Shown here piece after piece: positions 24,101 to 35,031 of a stretch of DNA of 64,000 bases. The stretch is from positions 154,036,178 to 154,100,177 of the forward strand of contig NC_134085.1 of the NCBI RefSeq assembly GCF_000715075.1, given 5' to 3'. The notes below the pieces were generated by a model. It ran no database searches. It saw only the letters and a program-made list of their open reading frames with translations, and was not told where the DNA came from. The DNA comes from Nicotiana tabacum (Eukaryota; Streptophyta; Magnoliopsida; Solanales; Solanaceae). Within the stretch, counting starts at the first letter, position 1. Each line of letters begins with the position of its first letter. Both the position numbers and the translations under genes were made by a program.

Positions 24101-24979
24101 AGTATGATTTTATCCTTTTATCCATTTAAGTTTAAAACTAAGTTATTTCAGATCTTTCGATCGAAGCTGTCGAACGCACGTGATCTCGAAGACACCCCTT
24201 TTCACACGAAGGCCTTAGGTGTTAAAACATGTGTTACACTCTTTTTCCCTTAGATCGGATTTTGTCCCAAATGGGTTTTACCAGCAAGGTTTTTAACGAG
24301 GCAACAATTATGTGCTACCTAAGGAGAACTCAACAGTATCCAAGGCTTCTTTTCAATTTACCTTGAATACTGGGGGGCATCACCATCGGAGGTTATATTT
24401 TTGAGAAAAATACTTCACGTCTAAGAGGGCCTCGATAGGAGAACTTTGTAATGGGCCAAACGGTCAAATGAACTGTGTCCATATAGAATAGTCGAGCCCC
24501 GACGGAAAAGCATGTACGTATGTATCAATTATTTGAAGAAGCATTCTGGCTATATCAAAAACACTTTGTAGCTCAAAAAGGTTTACCATCATACAAGCTC
24601 TACACTTACAATCCTACGGGAAGCGGCTCGAGGGCCAAAGCACCCAAAAATTCTCAGGGACTGTCATTGACGGTCAATACATCCAAGTTATCAAAAGCTC
24701 AAACTCGTAAGACCTCAAAGAGGCACCCCCTCGAATCAAAGGTCAAGGCCAATATACTCTAGGACTAACTTTTCGGACAAATTCGAAAAGTGATATGGAA
24801 ACAAGTCCAAGTGACATACCCAAAGGCTATGGCCATATCAAAGACTACGGTCTTATAAAGGCTACGACCAAAATAATGCAGCTCGGAAACATCCGACTTC
24901 CGCCATAAATTAAAGGCCTTCAAACATTGAAAAACCGGTTAAATCAGGCTACCTTCAGCAAAAGCAAAATATAAAGGGC

Positions 24980-25075
24980 TTCGATAAATTCAGCCCTCAA
25001 AATACCTAAGGGATTCGATAAATTCAACCCTCCAATAATTTAAAGGCTTCGATAATCATCAGCCTTCGGAAAAAC
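24980..25075. repeat. Tandem repeat, 34-bp period, three units
   Basis: TTCGATAA recurs at 24980, 25014 and 25048, each followed by a CAGCCCT-like block and an A/T-rich tail. Confidence 0.75.
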
Positions 25076-25261
25076 CTCAACAGGTATTCCATTATATTTA
25101 CACAAATAAATTACTAATAATGTTCCAATACATCAAATCCTTAAAAAAACCAACGGGTACAAAAAACACATATTAAGGAATACAAATTTTTACTAAGACT
25201 TTTAGCTGAAAAAAGAGGGGAAAAACTATAGCCATTTTAGAGGCCGAAATGGCCCAACTGA

Positions 25262-25372
25262 AAGAGCCTAAGGGCCGATGTCTAAGAGCCTAAGGGCCGA
25301 TGTATAAGAGCCTAAGGGCCAACTTAAAGAGCCTAAGGGCCAACTTAAAAGGCCCAAGGGCCAAAAACATAT
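25262..25372. repeat. Tandem repeat, 21-22-bp period, five units
   Basis: AAGAGCCTAAGGGCC starts at 25262, 25284, 25306 and 25327, with a diverged copy at 25348. The linkers are GATGTCT/GATGTAT in the first two units and AACTTA in the later ones. Confidence 0.85.
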
Positions 25373-25705
25373 AGAGGTCGAGATTCTGTTCTCACTCAAA
25401 TCAGACTCGAGAACTCCGACGTCCCGAGCTCATGACAAATCGATTTAAATTTAGCTCAAGGATTAATGAAACCCTAAAGGGTATTATATTGATCAAATAA
25501 AAACCTAAGGGTTTACTATGTTCTAAGTACGAACCAGTACTCGAGCATTTGGATTATAGAAATCTTCCACGAATGAGAACAAAATTCAACACAAGTCAAG
25601 GACAAAAAAAAGGATACCTTATATTTATAAGGGGAGTTTTACAAAAAAATATTTACAATATCCCCGAAGGGTCCTTATAGAAGAACAAAATAAAGAAACC
25701 TAAAA

Positions 25706-28072
25706 CTACTCCGGGGCCGCATCTTCGGCAGCTGCATCTCTGGGAGTCGTTCCTTTAAGAGCCTCATCTTCGGGGTCTTCTTCTTCGTCTCCTCCTCTAT
25801 CAGAACCACTGGCAGAATCCTCGTAATTAGAAAGCAAAGCGGCAGCCTCTTCTTCCAAAGCCTTTGCCTTTTTGCCTAAGTGTCAGCTCGATACAAAGAT
25901 GCAATTGCCTCAGCGTCAGATTTGGCTTTGGCCAGTTCAGTAGCAGATTTAGCTTTAAGCTCCTCGATTTCGCAGCCTCGAGCTAGGCTCTCCTTCTTCA
26001 CTCTTTGAAACTAGCGTTCAAGTAAATCCAGCTGCTCTCGAAAAGTTTCTTTCTCAAAGGAGAGACTATCCATGCCTTGCCTCTACCCTAGGGTATCGAC
26101 CTCCTTCAACTTTAGCTCCTCCCGAAGCTGCTCCACCAACTCACCCTTCTGCTGAAACTGCATAATTGAAGTGTTAGTCGTCAAAATAAATGAATACACA
26201 GCAGACCTTCAAAGGTTATATTACCTTTTCAACGAGTTCGGTCCGTTCTTGACAAGCCTTCATCAACTCAACTCGGAGATCGTTGATCTCCCCCTATTTC
26301 TTGGCATAGAGGATTTTGAGAATGTCCCTCTTTTATAAAATCTTCTTAAGCTTGGCCTCACATTAGCTCGAGACTTGGAGAATGCTTTCTTATGAAGCAC
26401 GACGGCCTTCACAAAAAGGGATAGGTTGGATTCAGAACAACAAGGAAAAAATACAGGCATGATTTCAAAGGACAAATACTTGCTTGTTTGAAGAGCCGTC
26501 GGGCCTCATCGACAATAAAAGAAGCATCTAGGTCAGGGCCATCCTCGATCCTAACAAGGCACTCTCGAAAGATACTGTGCCCTTCGTTGCTCGTTCCCAC
26601 ATCGGGAGTCTCCATGTCCTAGGCATCTCGGAGTTTCCCCTTGGAAAAGACCGGGCCTGGCAGTGAATCATCTATGTTGATTAACCCAAGCGGTTCACTT
26701 GGGATATTATCTTGTCTTTTAAGAACCTCGGGGTTAGGCTCTTCTAGCTCATCCAACAAGCGTCCCCCGAGATAAGGCACCCCCTTTTAACTTGATGACC
26801 CGAGGACTTTACTTGAGATCTCCTCAGAAATTTCTTCGGTTCGAGGTCGAACCATCTCTGCCACCACAGGTTCAACAGCCTTCGAAGCGTCAGGGCTTCC
26901 TCTTTCACGAGCTACCAACATGCAGTCGTCATCTTCTTCTTCTTCCTTATCTCGGAGGCATTGGTATGTTTCTAGAGATAAGGCTACAGTGTCTTCAGTG
27001 TATTTACGAGCGACCCTCCCTTTCTCTTCTTTTCTTTAGGAGGCTTAAAGATCTCTTCTTCACCAGGTGGGGGCGACCGCATTTCAGTAGATTCTCCGAG
27101 CCCTACATAAAAATGAAGTAAGTATTGCGTCGAGGAATACAAGTAAGCAAACAAGAAAACTCACCATGATTTTTTGCCTCCCATCAGTCCTTGGCTAAGT
27201 CGCACCAGTAACGCTCCGCATATGAAGAAATAAAGGCCAGTTTGCGGACCCAACCCTCGAGGTCCAAGGCCTCCGCAGGAAACCAAGCGACAGTTGTACC
27301 ATCGGAGAAGGGTTATATCAAGAAAAAGATAAAATCATGAAAGAAGAAAGAAATAAAGGTATAAAGTCACCATGTGCTTACGTTTTATGTTCCATTCCTC
27401 GGGGAATGGCATCCTCTCAACATGAATTAAGTCGGAGGTCCTGACTAGGACAAACTAGCTCATCCATCCTCGGTCTTTGTCCTTATCGATGCTAGAGAAG
27501 AGAGATTTTAAGGATCGGCGTTGCAGTTTTATCAAGCCACCTCGGTTTAGTCGAGGACTGTATAGCTTGATTAAATGGTCAAGAGTGAAAGGCATCCCCT
27601 TGACCTGGTTCGAAAAGAATCTGATCAAATGAACAATTCGCTAGAATGAAGGGTAGATCTGGCCAAGCGTCACTTGGTACCATTGGAAGAAGTCGAATAA
27701 CTTGATCTACGGGACCTAGAGTTGGATATACGGGGCCCAGCATAAATAGGTAGGTGTACACGTTTAAGTACCCCGCTTTATGGGTAGTGATGTCCTCTTC
27801 TGGGGAGGGGATCACCACATGTTTGTCACCCTAGTTGCAGTCTTTCTTTACCTGCTCGAGCTCATCCTTGGTTATCAAACAAATGTATCGAGACATAGGC
27901 TCATATTGGCTTGGTGTCGATACGGGTTTTTTAATTTTAAAATCGAATGTTATTTCACACGGCAGGGGAATGCACTCCTCGATGCAAGGTGGCACCACCG
28001 GTTTACTTCTGGATGGCCGTGATGGTGAAAAGGCATTTTCTTGTTGGGAACAGTTTTGGATGTTTTAGCCAT
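25706..28072 (-). pseudogene. Antisense accessory ORF of Tat-type element
   Basis: On the minus strand a start at about 28070 gives MAKTSKTVPNKK. Other frames then give ECIPLPCEITFDFK, YEPMSRYICLITKDELEQVK, HVVIPSPEEDITTHKAGYL, a block EVTLGQIYPSF-like, GMPFTLDHLIKLYSPRLNRG and SSIDKDKDRGWM, with a probable intron or decay further on. The last exon-like part ends in a strongly acidic tail (YEDSASGSDRGGDEEEDPED) and stops at 25706-25708. Frame shifts and internal stops show decay. It lies between pol and the 3' LTR, opposite in sense. Such antisense ORFs are described in Tat-lineage elements; their function is not established. I recognise this protein type from many Solanaceae entries but assign no activity. 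Confidence 0.65.
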
Positions 28073-28402
28073 TGTGATTCAAATGAAGGAGGAAAGGTTG
28101 ATGATGGAATAAAGAACAAATTAAGAAGAATGTGATTTCAGGAAAGTTGAAGGAACTAACAAGATTTGGGAATGAATTGAGAAATAAAGTTTGCAAAATC
28201 ATGAAGTTGGCCTATTCATAAAAGGCACTTAAGAGTACTGGGGAAGCCAAAAGGCCGACCGTCACCCACCTCTAATTAATGACCTAGGAAGCTGCGCAGA
28301 CGCAACCTTTCAGTCACTTCAGATGCTGGCGTCACGAGACTGGCATCATGATTGAGATATTGAGGAGATCGAGATTCAAATCATTTCTTATCATCTTACT
28401 CT

Positions 28403-28416
28403 AAGAAACGCGGGGA
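28403..28416 (+). other. Polypurine tract of Tat-type element
   Basis: AAGAAACGCGGGGA lies a few bases before the 3' LTR start at 28422, where the plus-strand primer must be. It is interrupted by C residues, so it is not a perfect purine run. Confidence 0.55.
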
Positions 28417-28421
28417 CTATC

Positions 28422-29074
28422 TGTATACGGTCAAAATTGTATGTATCTGACGTATAGGCTCGAGGGACCATCCTAAGCCCGAGTTTGGGCAAGATCAATC
28501 TTGAGTTCGAGGGACCAGACCCGAGTTCGGAGGCGAAGCATGATGCATACCAAGTTCGAGTGTGCTTGACCCCAAAATAGTATCGTTATAGATTTGTACC
28601 AAAATGAGATAGATTCCTGCCACATCCCCAAAGTCATGACGCAAATCCCGGAATAGGATTGTACGATTCCGTACTTGGCGGTTAGACAGTTGTACCAAGA
28701 ATATTCCTTACTGTAAATAGAAATATTCCTTATTTAGAGTTCCCTTATTATATAAAGGGGACCCCAATCATTTGTAACATCATCTAATCATTGATCAAAG
28801 AATATGCTCTCTACTTTTTGCCTACTGTTCATCAGTATTGTCCTTTAGCTCCATTGTTCTTATTTTATTTTGATTACTTAGTTGTTCTTATTGCCCTAAA
28901 CCACCTCGAGGTCTCTAAGCTCGAGGTCACTGCTTCTAAGTAACATTGGTTTGATTCACTTCTATCTTTTATTTCTACTTATTATATCTTGACTATTAAT
29001 TGGTATTGAACTAAACATATATCTTTAAAACCACTAATCAAATCTAATTGTTACTCATATTTTCGAGGTAAACA
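28422..29074 (+). repeat. 3' LTR of Tat-type element (653 bp)
   Basis: Starts TGTATACGGTC and ends GAGGTAAACA, followed by the AGTAT duplication. Its first 107 bp match the stub at 11915-12021. It contains a TATA box at 28751 and ends inside copia-1. Confidence 0.85.
28751..28758 (+). promoter_or_regulatory. TATA box of Tat-type 3' LTR
   Basis: TATAAAGG within TTATTATATAAAGGGGAC, about 330 bp into the LTR. A transcription start about 30 bp downstream is inferred. Confidence 0.6.
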
Positions 29075-29079
29075 AGTAT

Positions 29080-30090
29080 CCCTTGCAGTAAAGTCTATAC
29101 TAGAGCACCATTAGCATATAGACCAGGGGTGGATGCAGGCCCTTTCTTTTTGGTCTTGAACTCAGGTGGATACCCTATGAGTTTGTAGAAATCCTCCTTG
29201 GTGCGTCCCTTGAAATGGAAGTATTCACATTGGACCTGATTCTTCTTGAACTTGTAGTTACCACCTTGACCTTCATTCCCCTTATTACTGTACAATGTTG
29301 TACTTTATACTCCTTCAGTAACTAGCATAGACTGTTGAAAGTTTGCAAAGCTTTTCTGACTTTCTTGATCAACAAGTAGAGAGTATGCTTTGTTGATAAT
29401 AGGCACCAGAGACATCATCATAATTTGACTCCTAGCTTGAGCATAGGTTTCATTCAACCCTACCAGAAACTGCAGTAATCTACGAGCTTCAAAATGTTGA
29501 GCATAGTTCTTAGATTCAGGACAAGGACATCCGGGACAATACATGAGTGCATCAAATTCATCCCACAGATCTTTCAGTTTAGAGAAGTAATCAGCTATTG
29601 CCATAGTTCCTTGGGTCAGACTATGAATCTCTCTATGAAGATACAGAACTCTAGAACCATTGACTTTATCAAACCTTTCCTTAAGATCCTCCCAAACCTT
29701 ATGAGAATCAGAAGCATAGAGAACACTACTCAAGAGACCTGGTCTAACAGAGTTCATGTTCTATGATAGGACAATAACATTAACTTTCTCCCACTGATCA
29801 TATAGTTCAGTTTCAAATCTAGTTTTAGGAAATTGACCATCAACAAAACCTAATTTGCTCTTACCTAAAAGGCCAATTCTTATAGCACGACTCCATAAGG
29901 CATAATTGTCAGATCCAGTAAGTTGAAGGGAGATCAATGTACTACCTGGAATGTCTGTTGGCTGTAAGAATAAAGCATGATTATGATCGATTGTTGGAAA
30001 ACTTGTGGTACTACTGCCCAAATTACCATTTCCTATGGCCGGAGGAATAAGTAAACCACTCGTAGCAATCGACTCATGTTCAATTACCAT
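29080..30090 (-). pseudogene. Copia-1 gag
   Basis: The start is the ATG at 30090 (MVIEHESIATSGLLIPP). Typical copia Gag blocks follow: TDIPGSTLISLQLTGSDNYALW and AIRIGLLGKSKLGFVDG; after a stop at about 29761, VWEDLKERFDKVNGSRVL and FSKLKDLWDEFDALMYCPGC; then, after another stop near 29300, a knuckle-like CEYFHFKGRTKEDFYKLIGYPPEF (a C and an H of the CCHC motif are altered). The 3' end is cut at 29079 by the Tat-type element, beyond which the same element continues at 11909. Gag would form the particle; here two stops and degenerate knuckle residues disable it. Confidence 0.85.
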
Positions 30091-30281
30091 TTTCTAGCAG
30101 CAAAGTAATTGTAGAGAAATTGTAGTGAATAATTATGAGAAATTTTCACCCAATTCACAAACCCTAGCTATTTTCTAGCTCAGAAGAACTCTAAGACAGT
30201 TCAACCAGAGATTATTGAATTGAAGTTTCTGAGAAGACTGAAATGTAACTAGAGCTGCTACGATCCAGATCTACATCGGTA

Positions 30282-30293
30282 GCTCTGATATCA
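30282..30293 (-). other. Primer-binding site of copia-1
   Basis: The minus strand reads TGATATCAGAGC, one base from the TGGTATCAGAGC complementary to initiator tRNA-Met. It lies about 12 bases inside the LTR. Confidence 0.65.
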
Positions 30294-30305
30294 TATTAGC
30301 TATCA

Positions 30306-30564
30306 TGGCTATCAACGAGAGAGAGAGAGCAGAGTTTAGAAGAAGAGAGAGTTTGAAGGAAGAGGAGAACATATCGAGAGAAATGGAAATGAAATCTGTT
30401 ACGTTTTTCTTCACTGTGCATTATATATATATACAGTAAATAACCAACTTCTAACCACTTAACTTTAACTAACTAAACATGCACTTAACTAACTAACGAT
30501 ACACTATAAAATTAACTCTATGAACTAGTGGATAGTTATCAGCTTGTAGTCATTTTATCCAACA
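30306..30564 (-). repeat. 5' LTR of copia-1 (about 259 bp)
   Basis: On the minus strand it starts TGTTGGATAAAATGAC (30564) and ends near GATAGCCA (30306), with the PBS and gag following. A TATATATATATA run at about 30422-30433 may serve as its TATA box. The inner end is the less certain boundary. The outer flank is ATCAC (30565-30569). Confidence 0.65.
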
Positions 30565-31488
30565 ATCACACCATGTAAGAGATCTTCAGCAGGTTTAGAC
30601 TAACACCTATTTTAGAAAAAATATTTAACCAAGGTTTCCCAAGTATCTTTTGGGACGACACAAGTTCCAGGTGAAGAATATTATTTTAATTTGAAGGACT
30701 ATTAGAGGATTTGTCGATTTTTTACTTGGGGGGGGGTGACCTGGAGGCCAAAACTAAATTTGTATCTCTTAGTTGCAACTCCATCTTGCATAACTTAAGT
30801 GCGAGGTTTAATTCTCATAAAAAGTTTTTGATCATTTTCCCTTCTCATTTCTTTCTATTAAAAAGGTCATTTCCATCTTAACAAGAGGTTTTGGATTTGA
30901 ATTTTCAAAATGAGAAATTTCTGGTAAGAAGCATTCCCCTTAATTTGGCCTTACGTGGTGGGAATTTGGATTATTTTAGTCACTAAACTGCAGATACTAA
31001 ATGGTTAAACAAAACAAAAACCATGCTAAAGATTGGAACATCAAGTTAATCTTGATCCTTCCCATGCAACTTATTTCTTCTAAATCGTGCAAATTGTTGA
31101 TTAGCAAATTTAGGATTTAAATTTTAACTTTTAAGGTTTTAGCATTGAACCAATTATATTTTTAAAATTATTTTTATAATTTTAGTGACTTTTTACACAT
31201 GAATTTATACCCCGAGTAGAAAGTTATGGGTTTAATTGAACCTGTCACTAGAATACTATACTCCCTCTGCAATTGGTTTTTCCTATTACATGATATGTGT
31301 ATGATAGCATTTCATAAGCACCTAAAAATGAAAAGTTCTGCATATGTAAATAGTAGAACAAGTTCAAATCTTCCCAACAGAGCCTGAAACAATTTATCCA
31401 CTACTGCAAATTCAATGTCATGTTTATAAGGTACTTGAATTGGGCCTAGAAAATCATCCTTGCTTTTTGCATGAAATGGCGCTAAAAA
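30565..31488. other. A/T-rich stretch between copia-1 and the MULE; no gene seen
   Basis: No reading frame, RNA gene or repeat I can support. It may be old intergenic DNA or a further, unrecognisable element. Confidence 0.5.
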
Positions 31489-31889
31489 GGGGCGATGTGC
31501 ACAAATAGCCACTAATAGCACCTGTCTTTATTTTAAAGACATTGTTTTAAATGTCTTTAGGCTTTAGCCGCTAGTTTAATAAACTTATACCTGACTGGAT
31601 GAAAATACCCTTCTGTTGTAACTTATACCTATGCTTTTATTAAAGATCAGCAACAGCACATGAAACTACTTCACTGTGATCATCGAAATTGCAGAAGATT
31701 CTCTTCCGATTTCAAACTATAGAATTCAACATTCCCCGCCAAAAATCGACATAGATTTACAATAAGTTATACTTTTATGTGTTCCTATTGATTTTTATTT
31801 CGACATAGTTATACTTTTTTCGATTTCTATTGATTTTTATACAGTAAGTACAAATTTGTTTTTTTAAAAATTTCGGGATTGATAAGGTT

Positions 31890-32520
31890 AAGGACATCGC
31901 GTCCTGTGATAATTCTATAATAATTGAGCACATAATATTAAGAACATAGTATCCTGATTTTGCAAATTGAATTGAAAACGTTAAGGACACAATGTCCTTA
32001 ACTTTGTTGTTGTTCTTCTGTATATTAAGGATATACTGTCATAGTTTTGCAAATTATTTTGAAAAAGTTAAGGACACTTGGTCCTAAAGTTTGAGTTTCA
32101 AGTTGAAAAGTTTAGGACATTTGGTCCTGAACTTTGACTTACATGTTCAATAATAAAGGACACTTGGTCCTTAACTTACAGTTATAAGTTAAAAAGTTAA
32201 GGACATGTAGTCCTTAACTTCAAGTTTCAAGTTTAATAATAAGGACACTTTGTCCTGAACTTTGACTTCCATGTTGAATAGTTAAGGACACTTGGTCCTT
32301 AACTTAGAGTTTCAAGTTAAAAATTTAAGGACAGAGAGTCCTTAACTTCAACTTTCAAGTTCAAAAGTTAAGGACACTTGGTCATTAACTTTGGGTTTCA
32401 AGTTCAAAAGTCAAGGACAAGCAGTCCTTAAGTTTGAATTACAGGTTCAAAAGTAAAGGACAGACAGTCCTTGACTTTGAATTCCAAGTTCAAAAGTTAA
32501 GGACACTTGGTCTTGAACTT
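31890..32520. repeat. 43-bp hairpin repeat array 1 (about 15 copies) upstream of MULE transposase
   Basis: The core word AGGAC (or a one-base variant) starts at 31891, 31941, 31984, 32028, 32071, 32114, 32157, 32200, 32242, 32285, 32328, 32371, 32414, 32457 and 32500: almost exactly 43 bp apart. Each unit contains TTAAGGAC-N5/6-GTCCTTAA, an inverted repeat with arms of up to 8 bp, followed by a spacer like AGAGTTTCAAGTTCAAAA. The array ends about 75 bp before a probable splice acceptor and the transposase start, so it probably lies in a 5' UTR intron or upstream region. Confidence 0.93.
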
Positions 32521-32944
32521 ACAGTACCAGTTCTTAATTATACAAGGATTGCTCTATAAAATATGTCCTGAGTTTCCCATTCTCTTGACTTGCAGGATGG
32601 AAACAATATGCATTATAGTTGCTTTTAATGGTAGATGGACTGAAGACTATAAGTATCTTGATCATCAAACAAAGCTTGTTCAAGTACTTGAGGCAATTCA
32701 GTTTCAAGATTTCATTAAACAGATCTTTGAAGTTATTGAATTGGATAGAGACAAGTTTGAATCAGTGATATGATTTGATATCAATCTTGGAACAAGCAAG
32801 GTAATGCTTGTATCCAAATATTTAGATCTTCACACATGTATAGAGTTATTAAAAACTCATTCACTCTTCAAGGGTTGTCGTTTCATTGTTGATATTTTGG
32901 AAAGAGTTTTTGGATCAACAAGCAACTTTGAACATGTCAAAACA

Positions 32945-33155
32945 GAAACTCAACATGACAATCAAAACAAATGCTAGCAGATAATGGAAATAGATATGGT
33001 TGAGGCTCAACCAATAACTGAAGAGGTGCTTCAAACATATGTCAACAGAGAAACTCAACATGACAATCAAAACAAATGCCAACAGATAATGGAAATAGAT
33101 ATGGTTGAAGCACAACCAATAACTGAAGAGGTGCTTCAAACATTTGATTCTATTC
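32945..33155. repeat. 105-bp in-frame tandem duplication in MULE transposase
   Basis: GAAACTCAACATGACAATCA starts at 32945 and again at 33050. The unit is 105 bp, or 35 codons, and the second copy keeps the frame (MEIDMVEAQPITEEVLQT occurs twice). Copy 1 has a TAG where copy 2 has CAA. Confidence 0.9.
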
Positions 33156-33491
33156 AAGTAGAAGGACAAAGCATATAGAGATTGACAACGAACAAGCTTT
33201 GGGTATTCAAGTCTTAGAAAGTGCACCGGTAATCGAAGAAGTTGCTGAAAAAACCTCTACTCAACTAACTAGACGAAGATCAAATTTGATACAAAAAGAA
33301 TACCCAACTACGATATAAAGAGAAAATGCTTCGTTGGATGAAATAAAAGTGGGATCAGTATTTGACAAAAAGAAGAGTATAATTAACTGTTTCTCGAATG
33401 TAGCAATTAAAGGACATTTTGAATTCAAGGTTGTTAGATCAAGCTCAACAAGATATTCATTGAAATGCAATGATGATAGGCATGGGTGGTG

Positions 33492-33496
33492 TGTGC
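33492..33496. repeat. Target-site duplication TGTGC (left; right copy 47552-47556)
   Basis: TGTGC stands before the 5' LTR start at 33497 and after the 3' LTR end at 47551. Removing the element and one copy joins the MULE codons for H-G-W-C-V and R-A-F in frame, independent proof of the insertion limits. Confidence 0.95.
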
Positions 33497-33694
33497 TGAT
33501 AAGTTAGGATTTTAACATGTTTTATGCCCCTACTTGCCTATGCTTTGATCATATATTATTACAAAATAGTCCTAAAAGGCTCACAAATTGTGCTTGATTG
33601 CAGGTTTGTTCGACAAAGTGACGAAATGTCAAAGATCGGCTCAAAAAAGAGTGAAACCTACTCAAGTATCAAAGATCAAGAAATCTAAGGAAAG

Positions 33695-34040
33695 AAGGCC
33701 TAGTGCGGACTGCGCAAAGTTGAATGTGGCCGCACTAGGTGGTTCAGAGAGTTGGTAAACTAGGCTAAAGGCAACGCGGCCGCGGGACACATCTCGCGAT
33801 CCGTGGTGAAGGCTCCACAGCCACACTACCTTTTTGTGCGGTCCGCGGTCATGAGATTCAGGGAGATGAAAGTTTTCAAAGCCAATTTTATGCGGTCCGC
33901 GGTCGTGATTGCGCGGACCACGCCAGCTCCCTCCGCGGCCGCAGTCCATTCTACGCAGTCTGCATAGTCCAAGTTCAGAGAAGCAAAAGTCAAAGTCAAA
34001 GAACCCAGTGCGGCCGCAGTCCATTTAGTGCGGCCCGTAC
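33695..34040. repeat. GC-rich palindrome cluster in Athila 5' LTR
   Basis: Words of the type GCGGTCCGC, GCGGACCGC and GCGGCCGC recur about ten times (for example 33775, 33840, 33895, 33936, 34008), just upstream of the TATA box. The matching cluster in the 3' LTR is at 46145-46485. Confidence 0.85.
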
Positions 34041-34081
34041 TGACCCCACAAGGGTATTTTTGTCCAGTTTTTCTAGCCTAG

Positions 34082-34090
34082 TATAAATAG
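34082..34090 (+). promoter_or_regulatory. TATA box of Athila LTR
   Basis: TATAAATAG in AGTATAAATAGAA, conserved in the 3' LTR at about 46524. It lies about 585 bp into the LTR, directly after the palindrome cluster. Confidence 0.7.
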
Positions 34091-35031
34091 AATATTTTAC
34101 CATTTTTTGGTCATCTTTTGTATTCAGATGTGAGCTGCGCTCCTAAGAACGATATTTGTAGCCATTTTTGGCACTTTTGCTTTACATTTACGATAGATTC
34201 TTTTAGTTTAATTTTAGCAATTAATTAATATGTTTAGTTTTTCATCTATTTCTTCAATTTCTTTATCTAACATGAGTAGCTAACCCCATTAGTTAGGGTT
34301 GTGGCTCAACCCTATTGTGGGTAATTGATGGGTGTTACCATTTGGTGTTAGATTGACTATGGGTGTTTGCTATTTGGGTTGATTTTATGTTTTAATCTAG
34401 AATTGGTGGTTGCAAACACTGATTCAAGCTTTGTGGGTTTAACACTTCTTGAGAAAGAGAGTTTATGACCCCAAAATTGACCCAACAAGGAATTGGGATG
34501 GACTCATGAGAAATGATAGTCCCAATTAACGGGTTAAACCTCGAGAGAGTAATTACCCTACTTGAACCCTAGTTGCTTGGTCTAATTTGCCTACCCATTT
34601 GGTCTCGAGAGAGTCAATTGGGCAAAATTACTCTCTCTACTGAGAGGTGTGAGAGTGGGTAAAATTGTTGCAATGGTTATAGCATAATCCCCAATTATGT
34701 CAATCGAACCTTAGTAACATCTACCCGTCAATTAGCCACATAGGTAGTGTCACGACCCTAGTGCCCTTCTTCCCATTATATACAACTTAGCAATATTCTC
34801 GTAGCATACTTTAGTGTTAATCAATAGTTTTATAAAAATAGTTATAATTCGAAAACCCAAAAACGTTTGAAGTAACATTAGGAGTACAAACACATCTCTA
34901 GGCTAGACAGACAATCCAACTCCACAACTAGCTCCCTGAGGAAATCGATCCCGACCCTCATATCGGGTAAAAGCTATTGCGACCCGGTCTTCCTACCTTA
35001 GTGTTGCGTCGAGTTGGCAGCGATCACTTTT

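Larger units (their letters stand above)
24101..25705 (+). other. Spacer 3' of pol in Tat-type element, with short arrays
   Basis: No protein is recognised. It contains a 34-bp-period array at 24980-25075 and a 21-22-bp-period array at 25262-25372. Words such as AAGGGCC and TTCGATAA recur. It ends at the stop codon of the antisense ORF. Confidence 0.6.
11915..29074 (+). mobile_element. Tat-type Ty3/gypsy element with nested Tekay insert
   Basis: A 17.2 kb unit bounded by AGTAT duplications. Order on the plus strand: 5' LTR stub (11915-12021), nested Tekay-like element (12022-19288), gag, protease, RT, RNase H, a second RNase H, integrase (19289-24100), a repeat-bearing spacer, an antisense accessory ORF (25706-28072), PPT and 3' LTR (28422-29074). 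A second RNase H after the first and an accessory ORF 3' of pol are features described for Tat-lineage elements. It is inserted in copia-1. The 5' LTR remainder, PBS, leader and gag start are deleted, so it is non-autonomous. Confidence 0.82.
31489..33496 (+). mobile_element. Mutator-like element (MULE), 5' part
   Basis: The left end is placed tentatively at GGGGCGATGTGCACAAATAG near 31489, a sequence I associate with plant DNA-transposon ends; this is weak. Then come the 43-bp repeat array (31891-32520), a 3' splice-site-like TTGCAG and the transposase start at 32597. At 33496 the Athila element interrupts it; the MULE resumes at 47557 and is cut at 48762. The right end is not in the window, so terminal inverted repeats could not be compared. 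Confidence 0.65.
32597..33496 (+). pseudogene. MULE transposase, N-terminal exon (part 1)
   Basis: The start at 32597 directly follows a splice-acceptor-like TTGCAG. The frame reads METICIIVAFNGRWTEDYKY, then VLEAIQFQDFIKQIFEVIEL and, past a stop (TGA, 32771-32773), FDINLGTSKVMLVSKYLDL and KGCRFIVDILERVFGS. A 105-bp in-frame tandem duplication (32945-33155) follows, then a linker and a zinc-finger-type block ending in KCNDDRHGWCV at 33496. This is the N-terminal region and start of the MuDR-type DNA-binding domain of plant MULE transposases. The next codons lie at 47557 beyond the Athila insertion. Several stops (32771, near 32973, 33176) make it a pseudogene. Confidence 0.8.
33497..35026 (+). 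repeat. 5' LTR of Athila element (1530 bp)
   Basis: Starts TGATAAGTTAGG and ends GGCAGCGATCA. It contains a cluster of GCGG(A/T)CCGC and GCGGCCGC palindromes (33695-34040), then a TATA box at 34082. The 3' LTR matches it throughout apart from an extra block at about 47175-47262. Confidence 0.92.

Noticed and set aside
30565..31488. Possible host gene fragment between elements
   Set aside because: Only one short minus-strand frame (31312-31521), no motif, no splice pattern; left as unassigned A/T-rich sequence.
31890..32520. CRISPR-like array
   Set aside because: Repeats with regular spacing and palindromic cores look superficially similar, but repeat and spacer both belong to one conserved 43-bp unit, there are no unique spacers, no cas genes, and the context is a plant transposon.
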